NCBI GenBank assembly: GCA_963837695.1 | Contig: CAWINZ010000003.1 | Location: 186,001-250,000, forward strand | Reading direction: 5' to 3' | DNA length: 64,000 bases | Source of the DNA: VRUE01 sp963837695 | Lineage (GTDB): Bacteria; Actinomycetota; Thermoleophilia; Solirubrobacterales; 70-9 | Part shown: one piece after another, positions 50,964 to 58,185 of the stretch | Layout of the letters: each line of letters begins with the position of its first letter | How positions within the stretch are numbered: position 1 is the first letter of the stretch | The notes under the pieces: generated by a model | Database searches by the model: none | Seen by the model: the letters and a program-made list of their open reading frames with translations, nothing else | What the model was told of the DNA's origin: nothing | Made by a program: the position numbers and the translations under genes

Positions 50964-51011
50964 GACACAGATGTCCGTCAAAGAAATCATTTTGTGCGCA
51001 CCACGCGCGCG
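50964..51011 (+). promoter_or_regulatory. Conserved 5' leader motif, copy C
   Basis: GACACAGATGTCCGTCAAAG then AAATCATTTTGTGCGCACCA and CGCGCGCG. It ends 23 nt before the ATG at 51035, with GGCTCGGGACGCTCG between, as in the other copies. The TTTGA part of the consensus is shortened here. Confidence 0.5.
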
Positions 51012-51034
51012 TCGCGGCTCGGGACGCTCGCGTC

Positions 51035-51295
51035 ATGCCACAGATCAGCAGCTTCTACGGGATCGTGATCACGATGTACTTCCTCGACCACGGGCCACCC
51101 CATTTTCACGCCGAGCGCGCCGAGCATGCGGCCAAGGTCGCGATCTCTAGTGGAGAGATCTATGAGGGTGCGTTGCCGGGACGCGACGCACGACTCCTAC
51201 GCCGGTGGGCTCGGCTACATCGCGTTGAGCTGGAAGAGAATTGGGCTCGTGCGAGGAGCCATGCCACTCTCGTTAGCATTGATCCGCTGCCATGA
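51035..51295 (+). CDS. DUF4160 protein
   Basis: 86 residues. MPQISSFYGIVITMYFLDHG and PPHFHAERAEHAAKVAI are the family signature (HG-x-PHFH). DUF4160 genes are typically followed by DUF2442 genes, as here, and the pair is suspected to act as a toxin-antitoxin or regulatory module. ATG at 51035 lacks an SD sequence. Overlaps the next gene by 4 bp. Confidence 0.82.
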   Translation: MPQISSFYGIVITMYFLDHGPPHFHAERAEHAAKVAISSGEIYEGALPGRDARLLRRWARLHRVELEENWARARSHATLVSIDPLP

Positions 51296-51594
51296 GGAAG
51301 AAGCCCGAAATGATCCGCGTGACCGAGGTTGAGCCGCTCGGGGGGTTTGTTTTGCGGCTGCGGTTTAACGACGAATCTGAACGCGTCCTCGACTTGGAGG
51401 ATGAGCTCTGGGGGCCTGTATTCGAGCCTCTCAAAGCGAACCCCGACCTATTTCGAGCAGTGAGGATTGACGGCCCCACGATCGCTTGGCCAAACGGCGC
51501 CGACATCGATCCGGATGTCCTTCACGGGTCTGAGGTCCCCGTAGGCAGGCCCGCCTCGTCGACGTTCGGGCGACCTATTCGGTGTTCTTCTTGA
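51292..51594 (+). CDS. DUF2442 protein, C-terminus reading into kinase DNA
   Basis: 100 residues as read. Residues 1-80 are a DUF2442 domain: MIRVTEVEPLGGFVLRLRFN, then VLDLEDELWGPVFEPL and the end IAWPNGADIDPDVLHG, where family members usually stop. The last 20 residues (SEVPVGRPASSTFGRPIRCS) have no family character, and the stop lies inside the convergent kinase gene (20-bp overlap). This suggests the gene lost its own stop at the island boundary. Confidence 0.78.
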   Translation: MRKKPEMIRVTEVEPLGGFVLRLRFNDESERVLDLEDELWGPVFEPLKANPDLFRAVRIDGPTIAWPNGADIDPDVLHGSEVPVGRPASSTFGRPIRCSS

Positions 51595-52804
51595 CGAGTT
51601 CTTTGAACTCTTCTACGACCTTTTCGACCGAGTCTCCCGCCACTTCAGTTGCATGAACGCCGGTTGCCTTGTCGGTCGCGAGGATGACGGCAGCGGCAAC
51701 GGCAGCCGCTATTAGGACTAGAGCAACGGCCGCCATGACGAAGCGGGCAAATCTGGAGAAAGCGCTCCGCTTCTTGGGAGCTGGAGGAGCTGCCGGCGCT
51801 GGAGATGAGTAGGGAGCTTGTTGGGGCGACCGGGCCACCGGGCGGCGGCTGGGGGAGGGGGGGCGCAGCTCGGTGTGCTCGGTCTGGTCGAGTCGCCGCG
51901 TCGCCGTCTCTCCTCCGAGCACGTTCGTCGCCGCCGTTCCCTCGTCGAAGGGCAGGGTCACGTCCTCGCCCTGCAGACCCAGCTGCAGGCCGCCGGCCAG
52001 CTCGTCGGCGCTGGCGTAGCGGCGCGCCGGGTCGCCTTCGAGCGCCCGCAGGACGGCGCTGCCAAGCGGCTCGGGGACCGCGTCGTTGTAGGTAGTGGGG
52101 GCCAGCGGCCGCTCGTTCTGCTGGCGCACCGCCAACTCGGCCAGGGTCGACCCCTCATAGGGCAGGCGCCCGGTGAGGAACTGGTAGAGCACGACGCCGA
52201 GCGCGTAGACGTCGGTCGCCGGCGTCGCCTCCTCGCCGCGCACCTGCTCGGGGGCCAGGTAGGCCGCCGTTCCCACCACCGAGCCGACCTGGGTGATCCG
52301 GGTCTGGGCGAGCGCCCTGGCGATGCCGAAGTCGGTCAGCTTGACCGTCATCGCGCCACCGCCGACCGGGCCACCGACGACCATCAGGTTGCCGGGCTTG
52401 ACGTCGCGGTGGATGATCCCGCGTCGGTGCGCGTAGTCGAGGCCGGCGCACGCCTGGATGCCGGCCTCGGCCGCCGTCTCGGGGCCGATCGGACCCTGCC
52501 GTTGCAGGATCTGCGCTCCGGAGCGTCCGTCGACGTACTCCATGACGATGTAGTGGCGCCCGTCGTCGATCCCGGTGTCGTAGACCTGGACGATGTTGGG
52601 ATGGATCAACTTGGCGACGGCCAGCGCCTCGCGGCGGAAGCGGGCGACGAAGCGCTCGTCGTCGGAGAGGTGCTCGGCGAGGATCTTGACCGCGACGGTG
52701 CGCTCGAGGGTCAGGTCGGTGGCGAGGTAGACATTCGACATCCCGCCAGAGCCGAGGCGGTCGCCGAGCTCGTAGCGGCCCGAGAGGGTCCCGGCCTCCA
52801 TCAT
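51575..52804 (-). CDS. Transmembrane serine/threonine protein kinase (PknA/B-type)
   Basis: 409 residues. Kinase domain (about 9-270): glycine loop RLGSGGMSNVYLA, VAVKIL lysine, catalytic HRDVKPGNLMV, DFGIARA, and APEQVRGEEATPATDVYALG. Then a Pro-rich linker (about 310-335), one membrane helix (about 340-362), and a 47-residue extracellular tail without PASTA repeats. From about residue 320 on, codon use switches to A/T-ending codons, and the same tail with native codon use lies at 50785-50930. The ATG overlaps the upstream lipoprotein stop by 4 bp. Confidence 0.9.
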   Translation of the reverse strand: MMEAGTLSGRYELGDRLGSGGMSNVYLATDLTLERTVAVKILAEHLSDDERFVARFRREALAVAKLIHPNIVQVYDTGIDDGRHYIVMEYVDGRSGAQILQRQGPIGPETAAEAGIQACAGLDYAHRRGIIHRDVKPGNLMVVGGPVGGGAMTVKLTDFGIARALAQTRITQVGSVVGTAAYLAPEQVRGEEATPATDVYALGVVLYQFLTGRLPYEGSTLAELAVRQQNERPLAPTTYNDAVPEPLGSAVLRALEGDPARRYASADELAGGLQLGLQGEDVTLPFDEGTAATNVLGGETATRRLDQTEHTELRPPSPSRRPVARSPQQAPYSSPAPAAPPAPKKRSAFSRFARFVMAAVALVLIAAAVAAAVILATDKATGVHATEVAGDSVEKVVEEFKELVKKNTE

Positions 52805-53364
52805 TCGCCTTCTTCCGCCGGGGTGCCCGGCCCGACGCCCCCGGAGGCGCTTTCTTCGGGCTCGGCTTCTTCTTCGGTATGGGGCTCGTGCCCTTTTTCC
52901 AGGCCTTTGCCTTCGCCTTTGGCCTGCGGCGGCAAAGACTGCGAGCCTTCCGGCGCCGGTTCCTCTTCAGCCTTTGGCTTCCCCTTCTTTTCCTTCGGGG
53001 CTTTTTCTTCGTCTTCTTCTGGTTCGGTCGGGATCTCCGCGGGGGCGACCGCTTCGTTGGTCGACTCTTCGCAGCTCGCGATCACTTCTTCGAGCCGCAC
53101 CGCCCCTTCCTCGAGCGCTCGCTTCAGCTTGACGTCCACGCCTTCGAGGGCTTCGATCTGTTCGCCGACCTGCTGGGCGGCGCTTTCGGCACCGAGGCAG
53201 TCTCCTTCGTCGGAGAGCTGCTGGACGGTGTCGAGATTCGCGGTGATCTCCCGCGCGGTCTCGCCGGGCAGCAGCTTGGCGTCTTCACCGCCGCAGGCGA
53301 CGAGAGTGAGCGCCGCCGCGGCGGTCAACCCGATGGCGAGCAACGGTAGGGGAAGGCGAGGCAT
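52801..53364 (-). CDS. Lipoprotein with acidic low-complexity tail
   Basis: 187 residues. Lipobox LVACGG (Cys about 24), a helical domain with two Cys (GDCLGAESAAQQ, VIASCEESTN) that may form a disulfide, then a tail of Glu/Lys/Pro/Gly (about 105-187). It lies in a leftward unit with the kinase (4-bp overlap), so it may be a sensor partner or substrate of the kinase. ATG at 53364; upstream codons are Arg-rich and not signal-like. Confidence 0.72.
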   Translation of the reverse strand: MPRLPLPLLAIGLTAAAALTLVACGGEDAKLLPGETAREITANLDTVQQLSDEGDCLGAESAAQQVGEQIEALEGVDVKLKRALEEGAVRLEEVIASCEESTNEAVAPAEIPTEPEEDEEKAPKEKKGKPKAEEEPAPEGSQSLPPQAKGEGKGLEKGHEPHTEEEAEPEESASGGVGPGTPAEEGE

Positions 53365-53429
53365 CCGGGCGAGTCTAGAGAACCGCCTTAAGCGCAGAAT
53401 ATCCCTGCACCTGAGCATGACTCTGGCCT

Positions 53430-54173
53430 TCACGAGCCAACCTGGAGGCGGTCCGCCAGACGGCGCGGAAGCCCAGCGGCAATGATCGAAGCGGCAGCCC
53501 GATCGACGTCGTAGCGGGTGCGGTGGAAGCGGGCCGTTTGCTCACTCGTGTCGAGCTCGAGCCAGGCGGCGCGCGGGTCGCCGTCGCGTGGCTGGCCGAC
53601 GCTGCCCGGATTGATCAACCACTGGCCCGCGCTGAGGTCGAGCAGCGTGTCGTCGCTCGCCTGGGAGCCGCGGATCTCCTCGCCCTCCTCTTCCGCGGTG
53701 GGGCGAGCGAAGTAGAGCGCGACGTGCGAGTGGCCGATCAGGGCGATCCGGGTCGGCTGCGCGTCGAGGCAGGCATCGGCCTGCTCGGCCGAGAGCACGT
53801 ATTCCCAGACCGGGTCGCGCGGGGAGGCGTGGAAGAGGCCGATCCCCTCTCGCTCTCCCGCCGGCTCAAGCTCGCGCAACGACGCCAGGCTGCGCTCGGA
53901 GACCTTCTCCCGCGTCCAGGCGACCGCCTCGGCGGCAGCCTCGGAAAAGGCGGCGATGTCGATGCTGCCGAACACCGCGAGGTCGTGGTTGCCGACCAGG
54001 CAGATGGCACAACGTTCGCGCACCAGGTCGGCGCACTCGTCGGGCTCGGCGCCGTAGCCGAGCACGTCGCCGAGGCACCAGATCTCCTCGATTCCGGCGC
54101 CGTCGATCGCCCCGAGGACGGCCTCGAGCGCGGGCAGGTTGGCGTGGATGTCGCTGATTACGGCTACGCGCAC
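53430..54173 (-). CDS. YfcE/MJ0936-type metallophosphoesterase
   Basis: 247 residues from GTG 54173 (TTG 54191 would add six). The calcineurin-like metal site is complete: DIHANLPALEAVL, GDVLGYGAEPDE, GNHD, GHSHVALYF. It hydrolyses phosphodiesters or phosphomonoesters; the cellular substrate is unknown. It heads the leftward group with the lipoprotein and kinase (66-bp gap). Confidence 0.88.
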   Translation of the reverse strand: MRVAVISDIHANLPALEAVLGAIDGAGIEEIWCLGDVLGYGAEPDECADLVRERCAICLVGNHDLAVFGSIDIAAFSEAAAEAVAWTREKVSERSLASLRELEPAGEREGIGLFHASPRDPVWEYVLSAEQADACLDAQPTRIALIGHSHVALYFARPTAEEEGEEIRGSQASDDTLLDLSAGQWLINPGSVGQPRDGDPRAAWLELDTSEQTARFHRTRYDVDRAAASIIAAGLPRRLADRLQVGS

Positions 54174-54189
54174 TGGTGTCCTGTCCCGC

Positions 54190-54322
54190 AACGTTCGACC
54201 GGAAATGACGGCCCCAGAGCACCGCCATACTGCGTCCTCGGTCGGCCAAATAGCTCTGCTATTCGGCCTCCCTGCGTCCTTGTCTGTCGGCGTCTGGTTC
54301 TCGTCATTTCTCGGCCAACGTT
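54190..54322. repeat. MITE-like element with 21-bp terminal inverted repeats
   Basis: AACGTT at both ends with GGAAATGACG / AGAAATGACG inside: termini 54190-54210 and 54302-54322 pair over 21 bp with a few mismatches. The interior has a hairpin (GGCCAAATAG, 54244-54253, with CTATTCGGCC, 54259-54268) and a direct repeat CTGCGTCCT. It fills the gap between divergent genes. No other copy is visible here. Confidence 0.55.
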
Positions 54323-54380
54323 ACGAGACCGGACACCGGCCAGCGTACCCCGGGTCGCCCTTGGCTCATACGATGGCCGG

Positions 54381-56015
54381 GTGAGTGCAACCGACTCGAT
54401 AGCCGAGCTGCGCGCCGCCGTTCGGCGGGCGGCGTTGGTCCTGCGCGATGGCGAGCCGACCGGTCCGGAGCCGACCCTCGATCGTCCGCCGAAGCCCGAG
54501 CTGGGCGACTACAGCTCGAACGCGGCGATGCTCCTGGCGGCCCCGCTGGGCGAAGCTCCTCGCGATGTCGCGACACGTCTCGGCGCCGAGCTCGAACGCG
54601 AGCTGGGCGCCGCGCACCACCTCGACCGGGTCGAGGTGGCCGGGCCCGGCTTCGTCAACCTCTTCCTTGCCGACGAGTGGTACCGGCAGGCGATGGCGCG
54701 GCTCGCCTCGACCGAACGGGACCTCGGCCCGACCCCGGTCGCCGCCCCGCAACGGATCCTGGTCGAGTACGTCTCCGCCAACCCGACCGGCCCGCTCCAC
54801 GTCGGCGGCGGCCGTCATGCCGCCTACGGCGACGCGCTCGTCCGCCTGCTGCGCGCGGTCGGGCACGAGGTCGAGAGCGAGTACTACGTCAACGATGCCG
54901 GCGGACAGGTACAGCGCTTCGCCGCCTCGATTGCCGCGGCGATGACCGGCGCCGAGGGGCCCGAGGACGGCTACGAAGGCGCCTATATCGCCGATCTCGC
55001 CGAGCAGATGAAGGGGGAGGGGGTCGACCCGGCGGACACAGAGGCGGTCGGTCGCCGCGGCATCGAACTGATCCTGGACGGCGTGCGCACCACTCTCGAC
55101 CGCTTCGGAGTCGGCTTCGACAGCTGGTTCTCCGAGCGCGACCTCTACGCCGGGGGCGAGGTCGAGGCCGCACTCGCGCTGCTCGAGCAGCGCGGCCACA
55201 CCTACAAGACCGATGGGGCGCTGTGGCTGCGCAGCACCGACTTCGGCGACGACAAGGACCGCGTCCTGGTCCGGGCCGAGGGCGAGCCGACCTACCTCGC
55301 CGCCGATGTCGCCTACCACCGCGACAAGCTGGTGCGCGGCTACGAGCACCTGATCGACGTGCTCGGCGCCGACCACCACGGCTACGCGCCGCGATTGCGC
55401 GCCGCCATCGCCGCGCTGGGCGCCGACCCCGAGGTGCTGGAGGCGCTGATCATGCGCCTCGTCCACATCGTCGAATCGGGCGAGCGGGCGCAGATGTCGA
55501 AGCGCAGCGGCGACTTCGTCTCGCTCGACGAGCTGGTCGACGACATCGGCGTCGACGCGGCGCGCTGGTTCATGCTCTGGCGCAGCCACGACACCACCGT
55601 CGACCTCGACCTCGAGCTGGCGCGGCGGGAGTCCAGCGAGAACCCGGTCTACTACGTGCAGTACGCCCATGCGCGGATCGCCAGCATCCTGCGCAAAGCC
55701 GGTGGCGAGGCGGGGGAGGCGGGGGTGCCGACCCCGGGCACGCCGCTGGTGCCGGCGGAGCGAGATCTGGTCAAGCGGCTGCTCGAGTTCCCCGACGAGG
55801 TGCGCGAGGCGGCGGCGCGGCGAGGCCCCCACCGCATCTGCGCCTACTCGACCGCCGTCGCCGCCGATTTCCACGCCTTCTATCGGGACTGCCAGGTCGT
55901 CGGCGCGGAGGGGGAGGGGGTCGAGCGCTCGCGCCTCGGCCTCTGCCGGCTCACCCAGCGGACGATCGCCGCCTCGCTCGGCCTGCTCGGCATCTCTGCC
56001 CCCGAGCAGATGTGA
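54381..56015 (+). CDS. argS: Arginyl-tRNA synthetase
   Basis: 544 residues. Class I synthetase with the HIGH-type motif in NPTGPLHVGGGRHAAYGD and the KMSKS-type motif as AQMSKRSGDFVSL; C-terminal anticodon-binding helical domain. GTG at 54381 is chosen; the much longer open frame upstream is non-coding. The TACGAT before it (54369-54374) could be a -10 for a very short leader. Stop overlaps the next gene. Confidence 0.94.
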   Translation: MSATDSIAELRAAVRRAALVLRDGEPTGPEPTLDRPPKPELGDYSSNAAMLLAAPLGEAPRDVATRLGAELERELGAAHHLDRVEVAGPGFVNLFLADEWYRQAMARLASTERDLGPTPVAAPQRILVEYVSANPTGPLHVGGGRHAAYGDALVRLLRAVGHEVESEYYVNDAGGQVQRFAASIAAAMTGAEGPEDGYEGAYIADLAEQMKGEGVDPADTEAVGRRGIELILDGVRTTLDRFGVGFDSWFSERDLYAGGEVEAALALLEQRGHTYKTDGALWLRSTDFGDDKDRVLVRAEGEPTYLAADVAYHRDKLVRGYEHLIDVLGADHHGYAPRLRAAIAALGADPEVLEALIMRLVHIVESGERAQMSKRSGDFVSLDELVDDIGVDAARWFMLWRSHDTTVDLDLELARRESSENPVYYVQYAHARIASILRKAGGEAGEAGVPTPGTPLVPAERDLVKRLLEFPDEVREAAARRGPHRICAYSTAVAADFHAFYRDCQVVGAEGEGVERSRLGLCRLTQRTIAASLGLLGISAPEQM

Positions 56016-56629
56016 GAGTCCTGGCGGAGATCCCCGCCCGCCCGTCGTCCGAGCTGCGCACAGGGACGCTGCGCCGTGCCGACCTCGCCGCCTACGGGGG
56101 CCTGCTGGAGGAGCTGCGCCCGGCCCGTTCGGTCCTGTTCACGGGCGAGGCGCCGGGCAGGAGGGATGCGGCGGTCGGGTTGGCAGCCGCGGCAGCCGCG
56201 GCCGGCACCCGGACGGCGCTGCTCGAGTGCGAGCTCGTCGAGCCGGGGCTCGCCGACGCGCTCGGCCTCGCCGTCGCACCGGGGCTGCACGAGTACCTGC
56301 GCGGGACCGCGGACTCGGCGGAGATCCTCAAGCCCGTCGCCCTGGCGGGACCGGGCTCCGCCGGGGCGAGCGAGCCGCTGGTCTGCGTGGTCGCCGGCCG
56401 ACCGGCGGACGATGGGGCGGCCTTGCTCGACTCGGAGCGATTCGGCCATGCCGTCTCGGGGCTCAGGAATGTCTACGAGCTGCTCGTGGTCGACGGCCCA
56501 CCACCCGCTCGTGCCAGGGAGCTGCTTGCCGCGATGACCGTGGCCGCGGTCACCGTCGTCTGCTCGCAGCGAGGGATGCCGCCGCCGCGCCTCCCCGGCC
56601 CGGCTGCCGGCCTCGTCGTCCAGGCCTGA
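56012..56629 (+). CDS. ParA/CpsD-like protein without a standard P-loop
   Basis: 205 residues. The fold order matches bacterial tyrosine kinase/ParA ATPases: SVLFTGEAPGRRDAAVGLAA at the P-loop, AGTRTALLECELVEPGLADA (the DxD-like switch), then a glycine/acidic loop and YELLVVDGPPP. The Walker A Lys-Thr is replaced by Arg-Arg-Asp, so ATP hydrolysis is doubtful. GTG at 56012 overlaps the argS stop (ATGTGA). Convergent with ccmH. Confidence 0.5.
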   Translation: MRVLAEIPARPSSELRTGTLRRADLAAYGGLLEELRPARSVLFTGEAPGRRDAAVGLAAAAAAAGTRTALLECELVEPGLADALGLAVAPGLHEYLRGTADSAEILKPVALAGPGSAGASEPLVCVVAGRPADDGAALLDSERFGHAVSGLRNVYELLVVDGPPPARARELLAAMTVAAVTVVCSQRGMPPPRLPGPAAGLVVQA

Positions 56630-56638
56630 GGCTCCGGG

Positions 56639-57106
56639 TCAGAGGTCGTAGCGGGCGAGGTCGGCGTTCAGCCGTTCGGCGTCCTCACCCTGCGGGCCGC
56701 TCGTCGGGGGGCGCTCCGGCCCCGGCGGCTTCGCCGCCCGCCGCCAGCGCAAAACGCCGAAGGCCAACGCCAGCACCGCGATGACGAAGGCGACCACCGG
56801 CACCAGGTAGGCGGAGAGGTCGAAGCCCGAGCCCTCGGGCAGCGCGAGCACCGCCGGGCCGTACTGGGCGACCAGCGCGTCCTTGACCTCGGCCTTGCTC
56901 TTGCCTGCGGCGATCAGGCGTTTGACCAGGACGCGCTCGCGCTGGGCCTGCGGCGATTCGGCCAACTCCAGCAGGGTGCCGCAGATCGGGCACATCACTT
57001 CGCCTTCGACGTCGTTGACGCTCGTCTGCGGCGTCGCTGCCAGGGCGGGGGAGGCGAGTGCGAGCAGGGCCAGCAGCGCGGCCATTGCGGCGGCGGCCCG
57101 GCTCAT
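56639..57106 (-). CDS. ccmH: Cytochrome c maturation protein CcmH
   Basis: 155 residues. Signal peptide, then VEGEVMCPICGTLLELAES with the CxxC reductase motif typical of CcmH/CycL, LVAQYGPAVL, and a C-terminal membrane helix (about 105-125) with a Pro-rich tail. It reduces the apocytochrome heme-binding thiols for heme ligation. The ATG overlaps the stop of ccmG. Confidence 0.9.
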   Translation of the reverse strand: MSRAAAAMAALLALLALASPALAATPQTSVNDVEGEVMCPICGTLLELAESPQAQRERVLVKRLIAAGKSKAEVKDALVAQYGPAVLALPEGSGFDLSAYLVPVVAFVIAVLALAFGVLRWRRAAKPPGPERPPTSGPQGEDAERLNADLARYDL

Positions 57107-57624
57107 GAGCGAGCTTCGACGATCGGCGCGACCTGCTTTTCGAGGAAGCTCTGGTCGACCGGCCCGCGCCAGATCAACGCCAGGCGCCCGTGCGGGTCGA
57201 CGAGGAAGTTCTCGGGAACCCCGGTCGAGCCGAAGGCGGCGCTGCGCTCGTCGCCGATCGAGCGCAGCTGCAGGTAGCGGACGTCGTACTCGTGGAGGAA
57301 GGCGAGCGCGTCGTCGCTGTTGTCCTGGACGTTGACGCCGAGCACGCTGACGTCGCGCTTGCGGTACTGCCGGGCGAAGCGATCGAGGACCGGCGCCTCC
57401 TGCCGGCAGGGGATGCACCAGGAGGCCCAGAGGTTGACCAGCACCCAGCGACCGCGGTAGTCGGCGATCGAGCCCTGGCCCGATCCGCCGAGGACCGGCA
57501 GCTCGCGGTCGGGCACCGGATCGCCGACGGCGATCTTCGCCTCGCCCTTGCTCAGCAGCCCAAAAGCGAGCAGGCCGATGACGGCGAGGACTGCGAGGGT
57601 GGCGAGGAAGGCACGAGCGCTCAC
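57103..57624 (-). CDS. ccmG: Thioredoxin-like protein CcmG/DsbE
   Basis: 173 residues with an N-terminal membrane anchor and a thioredoxin fold: LVNLWASWCIPCRQEAPVLD (CIPC active site) and GVPENFLVDPHGRLAL with the cis-Pro. It supplies reducing power to CcmH or the apocytochrome. GTG start at 57624. 4-bp overlap with ccmH. Confidence 0.9.
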   Translation of the reverse strand: MSARAFLATLAVLAVIGLLAFGLLSKGEAKIAVGDPVPDRELPVLGGSGQGSIADYRGRWVLVNLWASWCIPCRQEAPVLDRFARQYRKRDVSVLGVNVQDNSDDALAFLHEYDVRYLQLRSIGDERSAAFGSTGVPENFLVDPHGRLALIWRGPVDQSFLEKQVAPIVEARS

Positions 57625-57682
57625 GGGGGAGGGAACACTAGCCGTCGCCAGGTGGCGGCCTGGCCGTAGAATCAGGGCTGAT

Positions 57683-57755
57683 GCGGCGGTAGCTCAGTTG
57701 GTAGAGCGCGAGCTTCCCAAGCTCGAGGTCGCGGGTTCGACCCCCGTCCGCCGCT
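57683..57755 (+). tRNA. tRNA-Gly (anticodon CCC)
   Basis: 73 nt with a perfect 7-bp acceptor stem GCGGCGG/CCGCCGC, D stem GCTC/GAGC, anticodon stem CGAGC/GCTCG with loop TTCCCAA (anticodon CCC), variable AGGTC, and T stem GCGGG/CCCGT. The discriminator base is T and CCA is not encoded. A TAGAAT -10-like hexamer lies at 57667-57672 and a T-run follows immediately. Confidence 0.95.
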
Positions 57756-57782
57756 TTTTGGCCCTTGTGTTGTTGGGACCTT

Positions 57783-58082
57783 CTAGGTGCGTGCCTTGCG
57801 CGCGCCTTTCCGGCTCCCTTTCCGCCCCGATCCGTTTTCGCTCGGTTCGACCAGGCGGTAGAAGTGCTCGATCGCGCCGCGGACCTGGCGTTCGTCGACG
57901 ACCTTGACCAGGTTGGAGTGCCGCAGCTCGGTCACGTGGTAGTTGACGGTGCTCAGCGGCGCCTGTAACTCCAGGCTGAGGTCCCTCGGCGACAGCGTGC
58001 GCCCCCTGTCGATGCTCAGCACTTCCAGGATTGACACGCGGAGTGGGTGGGTATTGGCACGAGCTAGGCGTTCCCAATTCAT
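57783..58082 (-). CDS. ArsR-like winged-helix regulator
   Basis: 99 residues: winged helix with HPLRVSILEVLSIDRGRTLS and LQAPLSTVNYHVTELRHSNL (recognition helix), then VDERQVRGAIEHFYRLV. It resembles HTH_20/ArsR proteins without the metal-binding Cys. It is divergent from the large secreted protein across an AT-rich 100-bp interval and may control it. A Lys/Arg-rich tail (SGRKGSRKGARKART) may bind nucleic acid. Confidence 0.8.
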   Translation of the reverse strand: MNWERLARANTHPLRVSILEVLSIDRGRTLSPRDLSLELQAPLSTVNYHVTELRHSNLVKVVDERQVRGAIEHFYRLVEPSENGSGRKGSRKGARKART

Positions 58083-58098
58083 AGCTACCTCACTTTCG

Positions 58099-58126
58099 TT
58101 GACTGGGGAATACCTAAAAATAATAG
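58099..58126 (+). promoter_or_regulatory. Promoter candidate for the large secreted protein
   Basis: TTGACT (58099-58104) and TAATAG (58121-58126) with a 16-bp spacer, about 60 bp before the start at 58186. The surrounding 58083-58155 is AT-rich compared with the window and lies between divergent genes. Confidence 0.5.
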
Positions 58127-58185
58127 CTCAGATCATCAAAATCGGGTAGTCTAATTTGATGGTTACTCAGCGGAAGGGGATTCGG

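Noticed and set aside
50580..50990. A 136-codon leftward gene spanning the secreted-protein 3' end and kinase fragment
   Set aside because: It reads in a different frame from the kinase fragment across most of its length and has no recognisable protein; the kinase duplication explains the region.
53523..54380. Extended N-terminus for argS through the phosphoesterase gene
   Set aside because: The argS domain begins at GTG 54381; upstream sequence is antisense to a complete metallophosphoesterase and contains the MITE-like repeat.
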